9,031 nt of DNA, taken from NCBI GenBank assembly GCA_902796045.1, contig CADBNQ010000179.1:1-9031 (forward strand). Reading direction: 5' to 3'. Both the position numbers and the translations under genes were made by a program. Under the pieces are notes generated by a model, which saw nothing but the letters and a program-made list of their open reading frames with translations, searched no databases and had not been told where the DNA came from. This DNA is from an uncultured Lachnospiraceae bacterium (lineage in GTDB: Bacteria > Bacillota > Clostridia > Lachnospirales > Lachnospiraceae). Shown piece by piece: positions 1 to 7,284 of this stretch (position 1 is its first letter; each line of letters begins with the position of its first letter).

Positions 1-1229
1 CCTGTAAGGCGGACCACCTCCAGGGGCAGGCCGGCATTTTTCAGGATGTCGATATGATATTTGTGAATAAAGGCACAGCCGGCTGCGACGGCATAGCAGA
101 GATCTTCATATCTTGTGTTGAGATCCACATTCAGAAAATGTGCCTTGGTATTGGGATGGAGACTGGGCTGAGCGACAAAGGGTCCAAATACCACATCACA
201 TTTTTCAGGATCTACGCTGCTGATCCATTCATCAAGAACTTTATAAAAAGAGATGCCCCGTTTCTCGCCTTCGATCTTAGCCCTGTCACCAAGAGTTTTT
301 ATGAACCATTCATAATTGGATCCGGAAGCGCCGGTATAAGAACAATTCAGGTACTGTCCCTTGTACAGGTAGGGCATATTGGAGGAAAGGCCGGGAATCA
401 TCCGTGAAGAATGTGTCTCATTGATACTCCAGGAGCCGGCTACCGCTGTGTAGATCCCGTCGCCGGTGGCACCGGATCCCACCAGGCAGGCAAGGATATC
501 CATCATGCCCGCACAGACCGGTGTTCCCTCGGCGAGACCGGTGACCTCGGCAACATCAGCTTTCACCGTACCCACAATATCTGTTGCTTCGTGGAGTTCA
601 GGCATGCAGTCCTTCATCTCCTCGATACCATAAAGCTCAAAGAGTTCATCGCAGTATTCCATCGTCTTGGGATCGAACATGAAGGAGCCGCCCCAGCAGT
701 TCAGATCGGTAGCGAGAACGCCGGTAAGCTTGAACATGATATAATCCTTGAACATCATTGCTCCGCCGATCTTGTCATAGATATCCCGCTCATGTTCCTT
801 ATACCAGCGCAGGATCGGGCCGGGTTCACCGGCAAAAAGGGTACCGAAAACCAGCTCATTGATCTTATCGTAGGTTCCCTCTTTTTTGTACATGGCAATG
901 ATATCATCAGCTCGGTGATCATGGGAGAAACATCCTGGCGCAATAGCCTCGCCGTCCTTTCCGACGAATACCAGACCATTGCCGAAGGAAGTCACGCCGA
1001 TGCCTTTGATGTCTTTGGCATCAATGCCTGACTTGTCGATGGCAGTCTTAATACATACAGTGATGTCTTTCCAGAGATTGTCCATATCGAACTCTTCATA
1101 TCCCGGTCCCCTCTGCTCAAAGCGCATACTGGGCGTTGCCGCCTCCGAGATGATCTCGCCGAATTCATCGAAGATGACAACTTTGCTGGATGTATTGCCC
1201 GCATCGATACCAATCAGATAATTTTTCAT
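1..1229 (-). CDS. FGGY-family carbohydrate kinase, LyxK-like (partial, 3' end outside window)
   Basis: ATP-dependent kinase of a sugar or polyol, acting in the cytoplasm. The frame is open from the ATG at 1229-1227 to the window edge: 409 codons of a family usually about 490-510 long, so the last 90 or so residues are missing. The start is supported by AAAGGAGGG (1245-1237), 7 nt upstream. The N-terminal phosphate-binding motif D9-A-G-N-T-S-S-K16 is clear. D244 in G-M-M-D-I sits where FGGY kinases carry the catalytic base (compare D245 of glycerol kinase). The fragment ends in R-L-T plus the first two bases of a glycine codon, entering the R-x-T-G-G adenosine-binding loop. Motifs such as N-G-L, H-D-R-A-D, L-R-W-Y-K-E-H-E and K-D-Y-I-M-F-K-L-T-G resemble L-xylulose kinase LyxK more than classical glycerol kinase. 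The substrate cannot be fixed from sequence; erythritol, xylulose and glycerol-like substrates are all possible. It diverges from the oxidoreductase operon, suggesting one shared pathway. Confidence -1.
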   Translation of the reverse strand, partial: MKNYLIGIDAGNTSSKVVIFDEFGEIISEAATPSMRFEQRGPGYEEFDMDNLWKDITVCIKTAIDKSGIDAKDIKGIGVTSFGNGLVFVGKDGEAIAPGCFSHDHRADDIIAMYKKEGTYDKINELVFGTLFAGEPGPILRWYKEHERDIYDKIGGAMMFKDYIMFKLTGVLATDLNCWGGSFMFDPKTMEYCDELFELYGIEEMKDCMPELHEATDIVGTVKADVAEVTGLAEGTPVCAGMMDILACLVGSGATGDGIYTAVAGSWSINETHSSRMIPGLSSNMPYLYKGQYLNCSYTGASGSNYEWFIKTLGDRAKIEGEKRGISFYKVLDEWISSVDPEKCDVVFGPFVAQPSLHPNTKAHFLNVDLNTRYEDLCYAVAAGCAFIHKYHIDILKNAGLPLEVVRLT

Positions 1230-1245
1230 GGAATATCCCTCCTTT

Positions 1246-1258
1246 AAAAACGGTTTTT
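1246..1258. promoter_or_regulatory. Short palindrome in the kinase 5' leader, possible operator
   Basis: AAAAAC-G-GTTTTT is a perfect 6+1+6 inverted repeat lying directly next to the kinase ribosome binding site and downstream of its predicted promoter. A central CG flanked by A/T arms is loosely like LacI/CcpA-type operators, but the outer conserved bases of a cre site do not match well. It could equally be a chance A/T palindrome. Confidence 0.2.
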
Positions 1259-1292
1259 TACAGGAAGCTACTGTGGTTTTTCTATCAATAAA

Positions 1293-1301
1293 ATTATAAC
1301 A
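1293..1301 (-). promoter_or_regulatory. Extended -10 promoter for the kinase gene
   Basis: On the minus strand this reads TGTTATAAT: a perfect TATAAT (1298-1293) preceded by the TG of an extended -10 element. No good -35 hexamer is seen at the usual distance (AAAACA at 1321-1316), which is tolerable for an extended -10 promoter. It would give an untranslated leader of about 55-60 nt before the kinase start codon. Confidence 0.5.
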
Positions 1302-1314
1302 TAATTTCCTGAAT

Positions 1315-1335
1315 TTGTTTTAAGATTGTTTTAAG
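1315..1335. repeat. Tandem direct repeat TTGTTTTAAG between divergent promoters
   Basis: TTGTTTTAAG occurs at 1315-1324 and again at 1326-1335, an exact 10-base match with an 11-bp period, which is about one helical turn. It covers the -35 region of the kinase promoter and ends 15 bp before the -35 box of the plus-strand promoter. That is where a regulator controlling both directions would bind. This is a sequence observation; the operator role is inferred, and A/T-rich repeats also arise by chance. Confidence 0.35.
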
Positions 1336-1350
1336 TTTTATGCTATTCTC

Positions 1351-1380
1351 TTGACAAACGCCAGCCTTTCTGTTTATATT
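1351..1380 (+). promoter_or_regulatory. Sigma-A-type promoter of the four-gene operon
   Basis: TTGACA (1351-1356) is a perfect -35 box. After an 18-bp spacer comes TATATT (1375-1380), one mismatch from consensus; TTATAT at 1374 gives a 17-bp spacer. Transcription would begin near 1387, leaving a leader of about 140 nt before the first start codon, long enough for the RNA structures seen at 1401-1488. Confidence 0.65.
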
Positions 1381-1400
1381 TTAACTAACAATATAAAAGG

Positions 1401-1488
1401 GTTCCGGGTAGATAATATGTCCCACTGATATAATCATAAAAACAGTTATTTTATGGGTCTGTTAGTGGGACTTCTTTTTTCCCGGAAC
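1401..1488 (+). promoter_or_regulatory. Structured 5' leader: outer stem enclosing a hairpin
   Basis: GTTCCGGG (1401-1408) pairs perfectly with CCCGGAAC (1481-1488). It encloses the hairpin at 1419-1471 and its U-tract. The 3' arm of this outer stem lies immediately after the U-tract, so it can form only in transcripts that read through. A weaker competing pairing, GTTCC (1401-1405) with GGGAC (1467-1471), would invade the 3' arm of the inner hairpin and could act as an antiterminator. I do not recognise a known riboswitch or T-box class. Antitermination is known for glycerol operons in Firmicutes (GlpP in Bacillus subtilis), but no match to a GlpP site is claimed. Confidence 0.5.
1419..1480 (+). 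terminator. Intrinsic terminator in the operon leader (attenuator candidate)
   Basis: GTCCCACT (1419-1426) pairs with AGTGGGAC (1464-1471), and GATA/TGTT (1427-1430/1460-1463) extends it with A-U and G-U pairs to about 12 bp. CATAAAA (1435-1441) and TTTTATG (1449-1455) close a second stem above it around a 7-nt loop. The next nine bases are TTCTTTTTT (1472-1480), a good U-tract. The hairpin lies between the promoter and the first gene, with no open frame of note inside, so it could stop transcription before the operon unless overridden. Confidence 0.6.
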
Positions 1489-1526
1489 GGTTTCGATCAA
1501 TCTAATCAGGAAGGAGTTGATCTGAC

Positions 1527-2972
1527 ATGAAATATGATGTTGTCATCATAGGAGGAGGAATCACCGGTACTGCGATCGCTCACTGTCTGGCACAGTATCA
1601 GCTGAAAACGATCCTTCTGGAAGAAGGGACCGATGTGGCATTCCGGGCGACCAAGCAGAATGGTGCCGTCTGTCATCCCGGATACGATCCTCATCCCGGA
1701 ACACTGAAAGCAAAACTCAATCCACCAGGAGCCAGAATGTACCCCCGGCTGGCCAGAGAGCTGGGTTTTAAGATCCGCAATACCGGAACCCTGGTAGTTG
1801 CTTACTCTGACCGGGACCTGAAAAAGGTTGACGAGCTGATGGATAATGCCAGGATCAATGGAGTTGAGCAGGTCGAGAGGCTGAACCAGGAACAGCTCCG
1901 CAACCGGGAGCCCCATATTAATAAAGACGCGCTTGGCGCGCTCCTGGCCCGTTCCACCAACATGGTCGATGCCTTTGAAGTGGCCATCGCCTTTATGGAA
2001 AATGCCATGCAGAACGGTACCGACCTGGGTCTGAACCAGCAGGTCAGGAAGATAGAAAAGAGGGCTGAGGAGGACTTCCTCATCCATACCCAGGACCGGG
2101 TCTATGAGACCAGGTTCATCATCAATGCCGCAGGGATCCACGCAGACGATGTGGCTGCCATGGCGGGTATTCACGAGTATAAGATGCAGGGCCGTCATGG
2201 GAATCTCTGTGTGATGGACAAAGTGCTGCCCATCCACACAGTCATGTTCCCCTGCCCGGGACCTGCGACCAAAGGAATCGCCCTCATCCCTACTGTCTCG
2301 GGCAACTTTATCCTTGGTTCCACGGCCACCATGCGTGATGATAAGTACGATACGTCCAACGATGCCCCCGGCATCGAAGACCTGATCCGGGGAGCAAAAC
2401 TCCTTCTTCCTGAATTTGATCCCCGCTGCATCATCCGGACCTTCGCAGGACAGAGACCCGTCTGTCTTGACAATGACAACGACTTCTACATCAGAGAATC
2501 CGAAAGCTGCAAAGGATTTATCCACGCCGCAGGCATACAATCTCCAGGCATCGGAGCTGCCCCGGGCGTGGCAGAGTATGTACGGGACATCCTGGCTGAC
2601 GCAGGCTGTGACTTAAAGCCCCGTCCTGATTATGACCCTTATCGTGAGCCTGTTCCCGATTTCTCCGACATGTCTCTTGAGGAAAAAGATGAGATGATCA
2701 AAAAAGATCCCGCCTGGGGAAAGATCGTCTGCCGCTGCGAGACAGTGCCGGAGGGAGAGATCATCGCGGCGATCCGCCAGCCCCTGGGTGCCAGAACAGT
2801 GGAAGGAGTCAAGAGAAGATGCCGGGCAGGCATGGGCAGGTGCCAGGGCGGTTTCTGCCAGTTCAGAGTCATGCATATACTGGCAAGGGAGCTGGGGATT
2901 CCCGAGGAGGAGGTTCGTTTCGAAGAAAGAGATGCCCAGGTCCTCTATGGCCGGCTGAAAGGAATGAGGTGA
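1527..2972 (+). CDS. GlpA-like FAD-dependent oxidoreductase with C-terminal BFD [2Fe-2S] domain
   Basis: 481 residues. The start is chosen from AGGAAGGAG (1508-1516), 10 nt before ATG, and because the FAD site begins at once: G9-G-G-I-T-G14, with E32 placed to bind the adenosine ribose. Residues 1 to about 365 form a DAO-superfamily flavoprotein (anaerobic glycerol-3-phosphate dehydrogenase GlpA type), ending in H333-A-A-G-I-Q-S-P-G, the usual C-terminal FAD contact. Residues about 395-455 are a bacterioferritin-associated-ferredoxin-like domain with C402-x-C404 and C439-x4-C444, fitting a [2Fe-2S] cluster; C432 is an extra cysteine. The family oxidises sn-glycerol-3-phosphate or related 2-hydroxy compounds and passes electrons onward. 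The exact substrate is uncertain because the neighbouring kinase is LyxK-like, not clearly a glycerol kinase. No signal peptide or membrane segment is seen, so it is cytoplasmic or peripherally membrane-bound. It is first in the operon, 4 bp from the next gene. Confidence 0.87.
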   Translation: MKYDVVIIGGGITGTAIAHCLAQYQLKTILLEEGTDVAFRATKQNGAVCHPGYDPHPGTLKAKLNPPGARMYPRLARELGFKIRNTGTLVVAYSDRDLKKVDELMDNARINGVEQVERLNQEQLRNREPHINKDALGALLARSTNMVDAFEVAIAFMENAMQNGTDLGLNQQVRKIEKRAEEDFLIHTQDRVYETRFIINAAGIHADDVAAMAGIHEYKMQGRHGNLCVMDKVLPIHTVMFPCPGPATKGIALIPTVSGNFILGSTATMRDDKYDTSNDAPGIEDLIRGAKLLLPEFDPRCIIRTFAGQRPVCLDNDNDFYIRESESCKGFIHAAGIQSPGIGAAPGVAEYVRDILADAGCDLKPRPDYDPYREPVPDFSDMSLEEKDEMIKKDPAWGKIVCRCETVPEGEIIAAIRQPLGARTVEGVKRRCRAGMGRCQGGFCQFRVMHILARELGIPEEEVRFEERDAQVLYGRLKGMR

Positions 2973-2976
2973 GATC

Positions 2977-4254
2977 ATGCGTTCGTTACAATATGATGTG
3001 GTTATTGTGGGCGGTGGTCCTGCCGGTCTGGCAGCAGCCCTTAAGGCCAGAGAAAAAGCAGAGAGAGTTGCCATACTGGAAAGAAATGATGAGCTGGGCG
3101 GTATCCTGAATCAGTGCATACACAACGGCTTCGGCCTGCATGTGTTTAAAGAAGAACTGACAGGACCTGAGTACGCGCAGCGATATATAGACATGGTTGC
3201 CGAGACCGATATCGGCTGTTATCTGGAGACCATGGTCCTTGATATCACTCCCAACCGGCAGATTATCGCCATGAACCCTGAGGGCATGCTGATCATTGAA
3301 GCCGGTGCTGTCGTCCTTGCCATGGGATGCCGGGAGAGGACGCGGAGCCAGATCCGCATACCGGGCACCCGCCCTGCAGGAGTCTTTACCGCGGGACTGG
3401 CCCAGCGTTATATGAATATGGAGAACTTCAGGCCCGGCAACCGGGCGGTAATCCTTGGCTCGGGTGATATTGGCCTGATCATGGCCCGACGGATGACCCT
3501 GGAAGGCATCAAGGTCCTTGGTGTCTATGAGCTTATGCCCTACGCCAACGGACTGCTTCGAAATATCAAGAACTGTCTCGAAGATTTTGATATTCCCCTC
3601 CACCTCAGCATGGCCGTCACCCGGATCATCGGGCAGAAAAGGCTGCAGGCTGTGGAAGTCAGCGCTGTTGATGAAAACCTGAAGCCTATTCCGGGAACCG
3701 AGGAGGTCATCCCCTGTGATACCCTCCTTCTGTCTGTAGGACTGATCCCTGAAAACGAGCTTTCCAGACAGGCAGGCGTGGAGTTAAGCCCTGTGACCAG
3801 CGGACCGGTGGTTGACGAGAAGCTCCAGACCAGCGTGCCCGGCATCTTTGCCTGCGGCAATGTACTCCATGTCCACGACCTGGTGGATCAGGTAACTCTG
3901 GAGGCAGAGGATGCAGGAAGCAGCGCTGCGGCCTATGCCTGCCGGACTCAGTCTGAAGATGCTCAGGCAGCGGTTTCACGACAGGTTCCGGAAACAGAAG
4001 TCCGCCCTGAAGGCCTTGTCAGGTATACTGTTCCATCAAGGATCAGCACAGCAGCAGACAGCGCCACCATCAAGTTCCGTGTGGCAAGGCCGGTTGACAG
4101 CGGGCGCCTCCTGATTACCTCCGGCAGTCAGGTATTGTATGAAACAAAAAAACCTAAGATATTTATCCCCAGCATTATGGAAAACATAAAGATCCGACCC
4201 TCTTCCATCAGTGACCCGTCAGCAGCAGTGACGGTCACTGTCGTCGAATCTTAA
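2977..4254 (+). CDS. GlpB-like FAD/NAD(P)-binding oxidoreductase
   Basis: 425 residues. The ribosome binding site GAGGTGA overlaps the stop codon of the previous gene and ATG follows 4 nt later, pointing to coupled translation and a partner role. There are two Rossmann sites: G12-G-G-P-A-G17 with E35 for FAD, and G161-S-G-D-I-G166 for NAD(P). The last FAD contact is G289-I-F-A-C-G-N295. The motif L-N-Q-C47-I-H-N-G-F-G is typical of this GlpB/HcnB-like subgroup; no CxxC redox disulfide is present, so it is not a thioredoxin-reductase-type enzyme. After a linker of about 30 residues, residues 349-425 form a small domain (start R-Y-T-V-P) that I associate with these clostridial proteins. It probably relays electrons from the GlpA-like subunit to NAD(P)+ or a quinone/ferredoxin-type acceptor. 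The DUF1667 CxxC protein that often follows such pairs is not present; the next gene belongs to signalling. Confidence 0.85.
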   Translation: MRSLQYDVVIVGGGPAGLAAALKAREKAERVAILERNDELGGILNQCIHNGFGLHVFKEELTGPEYAQRYIDMVAETDIGCYLETMVLDITPNRQIIAMNPEGMLIIEAGAVVLAMGCRERTRSQIRIPGTRPAGVFTAGLAQRYMNMENFRPGNRAVILGSGDIGLIMARRMTLEGIKVLGVYELMPYANGLLRNIKNCLEDFDIPLHLSMAVTRIIGQKRLQAVEVSAVDENLKPIPGTEEVIPCDTLLLSVGLIPENELSRQAGVELSPVTSGPVVDEKLQTSVPGIFACGNVLHVHDLVDQVTLEAEDAGSSAAAYACRTQSEDAQAAVSRQVPETEVRPEGLVRYTVPSRISTAADSATIKFRVARPVDSGRLLITSGSQVLYETKKPKIFIPSIMENIKIRPSSISDPSAAVTVTVVES

Positions 4255-4305
4255 TCGTTTCCATCAACAACAGGGCTTTCCTGTTCTGATCACGGAGAAC
4301 CAATC

Positions 4306-7284
4306 ATGGAAAAATACCAGTTTTCACCTGAAAAGCAGTCTATACTTGAGGGCATGCCTCAGCCTCTGGCTGTCTATCAGTTTCTTGATGGACAGGTGGT
4401 TACCCTGGCTCTTTCTGACGGCTTTTGTAAGCTTTTCGGTTACAGCGACCGGGACCAGGCCTACTATGACATGGATCATGACATGTATAAGTACGACCAC
4501 CCGGATGATATCGAAAGGATTACTGAGGCGGCCTACCAGTTCGCCACCATAGGCGGCGGCTATGATGTGATCTACCGGACCATGAGCAGAACAGGTCCCG
4601 GCTACAGAGTCATTCACGCCATAGCCAGCCACATCTATACGGAAACCGGCGTCCGTCTTGCCTATGTATGGTATACCGATGAGGGCATCTATACAGAAGA
4701 TCCGGACGCTCCCAAATCTGACTTCACCCGGTCCCTTTTCTCCGCCCTCCACGAGGAGAGCCTGCTGAAGGCCAGTCAGTATGACAGTCTGACAGGCCTC
4801 CCCCGTATGTCCGGCTTCTTCAGGCTTGCGGAGGAGGGGAAACTCCGTACCCAGAAAGAAGATTCTTATGCTGTCTTGTTATATATCAACTTAAGCGGCA
4901 TGAAGAGCTTTAACCAGAAGTATGGTTATGCTGAGGGGGACCGCTATCTCCGGCTGTTCGCAGATACCCTGGCCGGCATTTTCGGCATGGATTACTGCTC
5001 TCGTCTGGGGCAGGACCATTTTGGTGCATACTCAGAGGAATCTCTTGTAGAAGAAAGACTGAGCAGGCTTTTTAAAGAGTGTGAACTCCTTAACGGGGGA
5101 GTAACCCTCCCTGTCCATGCAGGCATCTACTCATCCCGGGTCGGGGATGTGCCGGTGGCCTCGGCCTGTGACAGGGCAAAACTTGCCTGCGACTCCCTGA
5201 GAGGCACCTATACTTCAAAATATAAATATTACACTCCGGCACTGGGTGCCCGGCTTGAAAAAAAGCAGTACATCCTGGAACACCTGGACAAAGCACTGGC
5301 GAATCAGTGGATCCAGGTTTACTACCAGCCCATCGTAAGAGCTATCAACGGCCGTGTATGTGATGAGGAGGCACTGGCAAGGTGGAACGATCCGGAAAAG
5401 GGCATGCTGTCCCCCGCTGATTTCATTCCTTTCCTGGAAGAAGCCAACCTGATCTATAAGCTGGATCTGTATATGGTCGAACAGGTACTCGACAAGATAA
5501 AACTGCAGATGCAAAAAAAGATGCACATCGTGCCTCATTCTGTGAACCTGTCCCGGTCTGACTTCCAGTCCTGTGATATCGTGGAAGAGATAAGGAAAAG
5601 GGTGGATGACGCCGGAATCCGAAGGGATCTGATCACCATAGAAGTCACGGAAAGTATTCTTGAAAAAGATTTTGACTTCATGAAGGAACAGATCACACGC
5701 TTCCAGACACTGGGGTTTCCTGTCTGGATGGATGACTTTGGAAGCGGTTACTCTTCCCTGGATGTCCTCCAGAGCATCAAATTCAACCTGCTCAAATTTG
5801 ACAGCAGTTTTATGAAGAAGCTGGACGAAGGGACCAGCGGGAAGATCATCCTGACCGAGCTGATGAAGATGGCCACATCCCTGGGCATTGATACTGTCTG
5901 TGAAGGGGTGGAGACAAAAGACCAGGTCAGATTCCTCCAGGAGATCGGCTGTTCCAAACTGCAGGGCTACTATTTCTGCAGGCCCATACCCTTAGAGGGG
6001 ATCCTGGAACGTTATCAGAAAGGGATACAGATTGGCTATGAGAATCCGGAAGAATCCTCATACTTTGAAACCATGGGCCGCATCAACCTTTACGATGTTT
6101 CGGTGATTGCCAGCGAGGGCGGCAATGACTTTCAGAATTATTTCAACACCCTGCCCATGGGTATCATAGAAGTCAAGGATGACACGACCCGATTTGTCAG
6201 AAGCAATCAGTCCTATCGGGACTTTATTAAACGCTTCTTTAAAGTGGACCTTTCTTACGAAGGTTTTGAATTTTTCCAGTACAGCGCCTCCTTTATGTAC
6301 AATGTGGTGAGATCCTGCTGCGAGCAGGGACTCCGCGCTTTCTATGATGAAAAGATGCCGGATGGTTCAATTATCCATTCTTTTGCCCGCCGGATCGGAA
6401 TCAACCCGGTCACCGGAAATATTGCTGTAGCTGTTGCCGTCCTTTCCATATCAGAGCCGGATGAAGGCACAACCTACGCGGATATAGCCAGGAAACTGGC
6501 TTCCGACTATTATAATATCTACTATGTGGACATGGACACAGACCACTACATTGAATACAGCTCACGTAAGGGAAGAGATGAGCAGGCCATAGAGCGGCAC
6601 GGGGAAGACTTCTTCACAGCCAGTATACAGGAATCCATAACCCGTGTATATCAGGAGGACCAGGCGAACTTCCTGTCTGTTTTTACAAAGGAAAACATCA
6701 TACAGAAGCTGGATGAGCAAGGGGTTTTCTCACTCACTTACCGGCTGGTTGACAGCGGAATCCCTGTCTATGCCAACATGAAGATTAAAAGAATGATGCC
6801 GGGTGAAAACCGTATCATCATCGGTATCAGCATCATAGATTCCCAGATGAAGCAGCAGGCACTTTTCAGCAGACTTCAGAAGGAAAGGAAGACTCTTGCC
6901 AGGATCATGACCCTGAATGATGATCATCTCAGCCTGTACATAATCAATCCTGAAACTGATCATTTCATCGAATATACTATGTCAGATGAGGAGGCATCCC
7001 CCGGCCTCTCCATAAGCGGGGATGATTTCTTCGACCAGTTCATCTCGGACGGGGAAAAGACAGTATGGTCAGAGGATCTGCCGTCATTTTATGCCAGTGT
7101 GACAAAAGACCGGATCATGGACGAGATTCAGAATAATGGTGTGTTTAAACTTCAATACCGTCTTGATATGGATGGTGAACCAAAACCGGTCAGTCTTAAG
7201 ATCGCTCCTTTCACAGAGGATGGAGAGCTGAGATTATTTGCAGGTGTGCGTGCGTGGAGAAACAGAAATCAGAGGAGAACATAG
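4306..7284 (+). CDS. PAS / degenerate GGDEF / EAL protein with three C-terminal sensory-like domains; predicted c-di-GMP phosphodiesterase
   Basis: 992 residues with no membrane segments, so a cytoplasmic c-di-GMP protein. Start ATG follows CGGAGAA (4293-4299). Residues 1-130 are PAS-like. GGDEF spans about 158-312, opening with D160-S-L-T-G-L-P. Its active site is broken: the signature reads G235-Q-D-H-F239, the metal aspartates are N195 and S197, and the RxxD inhibitory site is lost (F-G-M-D), so no cyclase activity is expected. EAL (about 323-570) looks complete: E355-A-L, N414, E446, D476-D477-F-G-S-G, K497, E533-G-V-E536, Q553-G-Y. It should hydrolyse c-di-GMP to pGpG, with the dead GGDEF possibly regulating it. 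Residues about 600-715 look PAS-like. Residues about 727-850 and 862-985 are a tandem duplicate (T-D-H-Y/F-I-E-Y at 745 and 884). The 51-bp gap before it holds only a weak 6-bp hairpin (4269-4285) without a U-tract, so it is probably co-transcribed with the flavoprotein genes. Confidence 0.92.
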   Translation: MEKYQFSPEKQSILEGMPQPLAVYQFLDGQVVTLALSDGFCKLFGYSDRDQAYYDMDHDMYKYDHPDDIERITEAAYQFATIGGGYDVIYRTMSRTGPGYRVIHAIASHIYTETGVRLAYVWYTDEGIYTEDPDAPKSDFTRSLFSALHEESLLKASQYDSLTGLPRMSGFFRLAEEGKLRTQKEDSYAVLLYINLSGMKSFNQKYGYAEGDRYLRLFADTLAGIFGMDYCSRLGQDHFGAYSEESLVEERLSRLFKECELLNGGVTLPVHAGIYSSRVGDVPVASACDRAKLACDSLRGTYTSKYKYYTPALGARLEKKQYILEHLDKALANQWIQVYYQPIVRAINGRVCDEEALARWNDPEKGMLSPADFIPFLEEANLIYKLDLYMVEQVLDKIKLQMQKKMHIVPHSVNLSRSDFQSCDIVEEIRKRVDDAGIRRDLITIEVTESILEKDFDFMKEQITRFQTLGFPVWMDDFGSGYSSLDVLQSIKFNLLKFDSSFMKKLDEGTSGKIILTELMKMATSLGIDTVCEGVETKDQVRFLQEIGCSKLQGYYFCRPIPLEGILERYQKGIQIGYENPEESSYFETMGRINLYDVSVIASEGGNDFQNYFNTLPMGIIEVKDDTTRFVRSNQSYRDFIKRFFKVDLSYEGFEFFQYSASFMYNVVRSCCEQGLRAFYDEKMPDGSIIHSFARRIGINPVTGNIAVAVAVLSISEPDEGTTYADIARKLASDYYNIYYVDMDTDHYIEYSSRKGRDEQAIERHGEDFFTASIQESITRVYQEDQANFLSVFTKENIIQKLDEQGVFSLTYRLVDSGIPVYANMKIKRMMPGENRIIIGISIIDSQMKQQALFSRLQKERKTLARIMTLNDDHLSLYIINPETDHFIEYTMSDEEASPGLSISGDDFFDQFISDGEKTVWSEDLPSFYASVTKDRIMDEIQNNGVFKLQYRLDMDGEPKPVSLKIAPFTEDGELRLFAGVRAWRNRNQRRT
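6484..7260 (+). other. Tandem duplicated sensory-like domain at the C-terminus of the EAL protein
   Basis: Two copies of a domain of about 125 residues lie at residues 727-850 and 862-985, offset by 139 residues. Shared anchors in order are Y-x-I/V-x-x-x-T-D-H-Y/F-I-E-Y, G-x-D-F-F, S/T-K-E/D-x-I, G-V-F-x-L-x-Y-R-L and a final I-x-I/A strand. The joining segment (about 845-868) is rich in Lys, Gln and Leu and may be a short helical linker. The similarity is at protein level only; the DNA has diverged, so the duplication is old. The fold is probably PAS-like; the ligand is unknown. Confidence 0.6.

Noticed and set aside
411..1031. Plus-strand open frame of 206 codons in the left region
   Set aside because: It is antisense to the FGGY kinase, whose minus-strand frame is uninterrupted and motif-rich. 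The plus-strand product shows no coherent family features.
1246..1258. CcpA cre site at the AAAAACGGTTTTT palindrome
   Set aside because: The central CG and A/T arms fit, but the outer G and CA positions of the cre consensus do not, so it is listed only as a weak operator candidate.
1392..1397. TATAAA as an alternative -10 box for the operon
   Set aside because: The matching -35 position (TCTGTT near 1369) is poor, whereas TTGACA at 1351 with TATATT at 1375 is much better.
1506..2540. Long minus-strand open frame (344 codons) opposite the GlpA-like gene
   Set aside because: It lies almost entirely antisense to a gene with clear FAD and Fe-S motifs, has no ribosome binding site of note and shows no recognisable domain. 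It is explained by codon bias of the real gene.
2986..3603. Minus-strand open frame of 205 codons opposite the GlpB-like gene
   Set aside because: It is a shadow of the real gene, with no supporting start signals or domain.
4269..4285. Small hairpin AACAGG/CCTGTT between the GlpB-like and EAL genes
   Set aside because: Only 6 bp with a 5-nt loop and no U-tract, so it is not credible as a terminator. It could be a minor RNA-processing site but nothing supports that.
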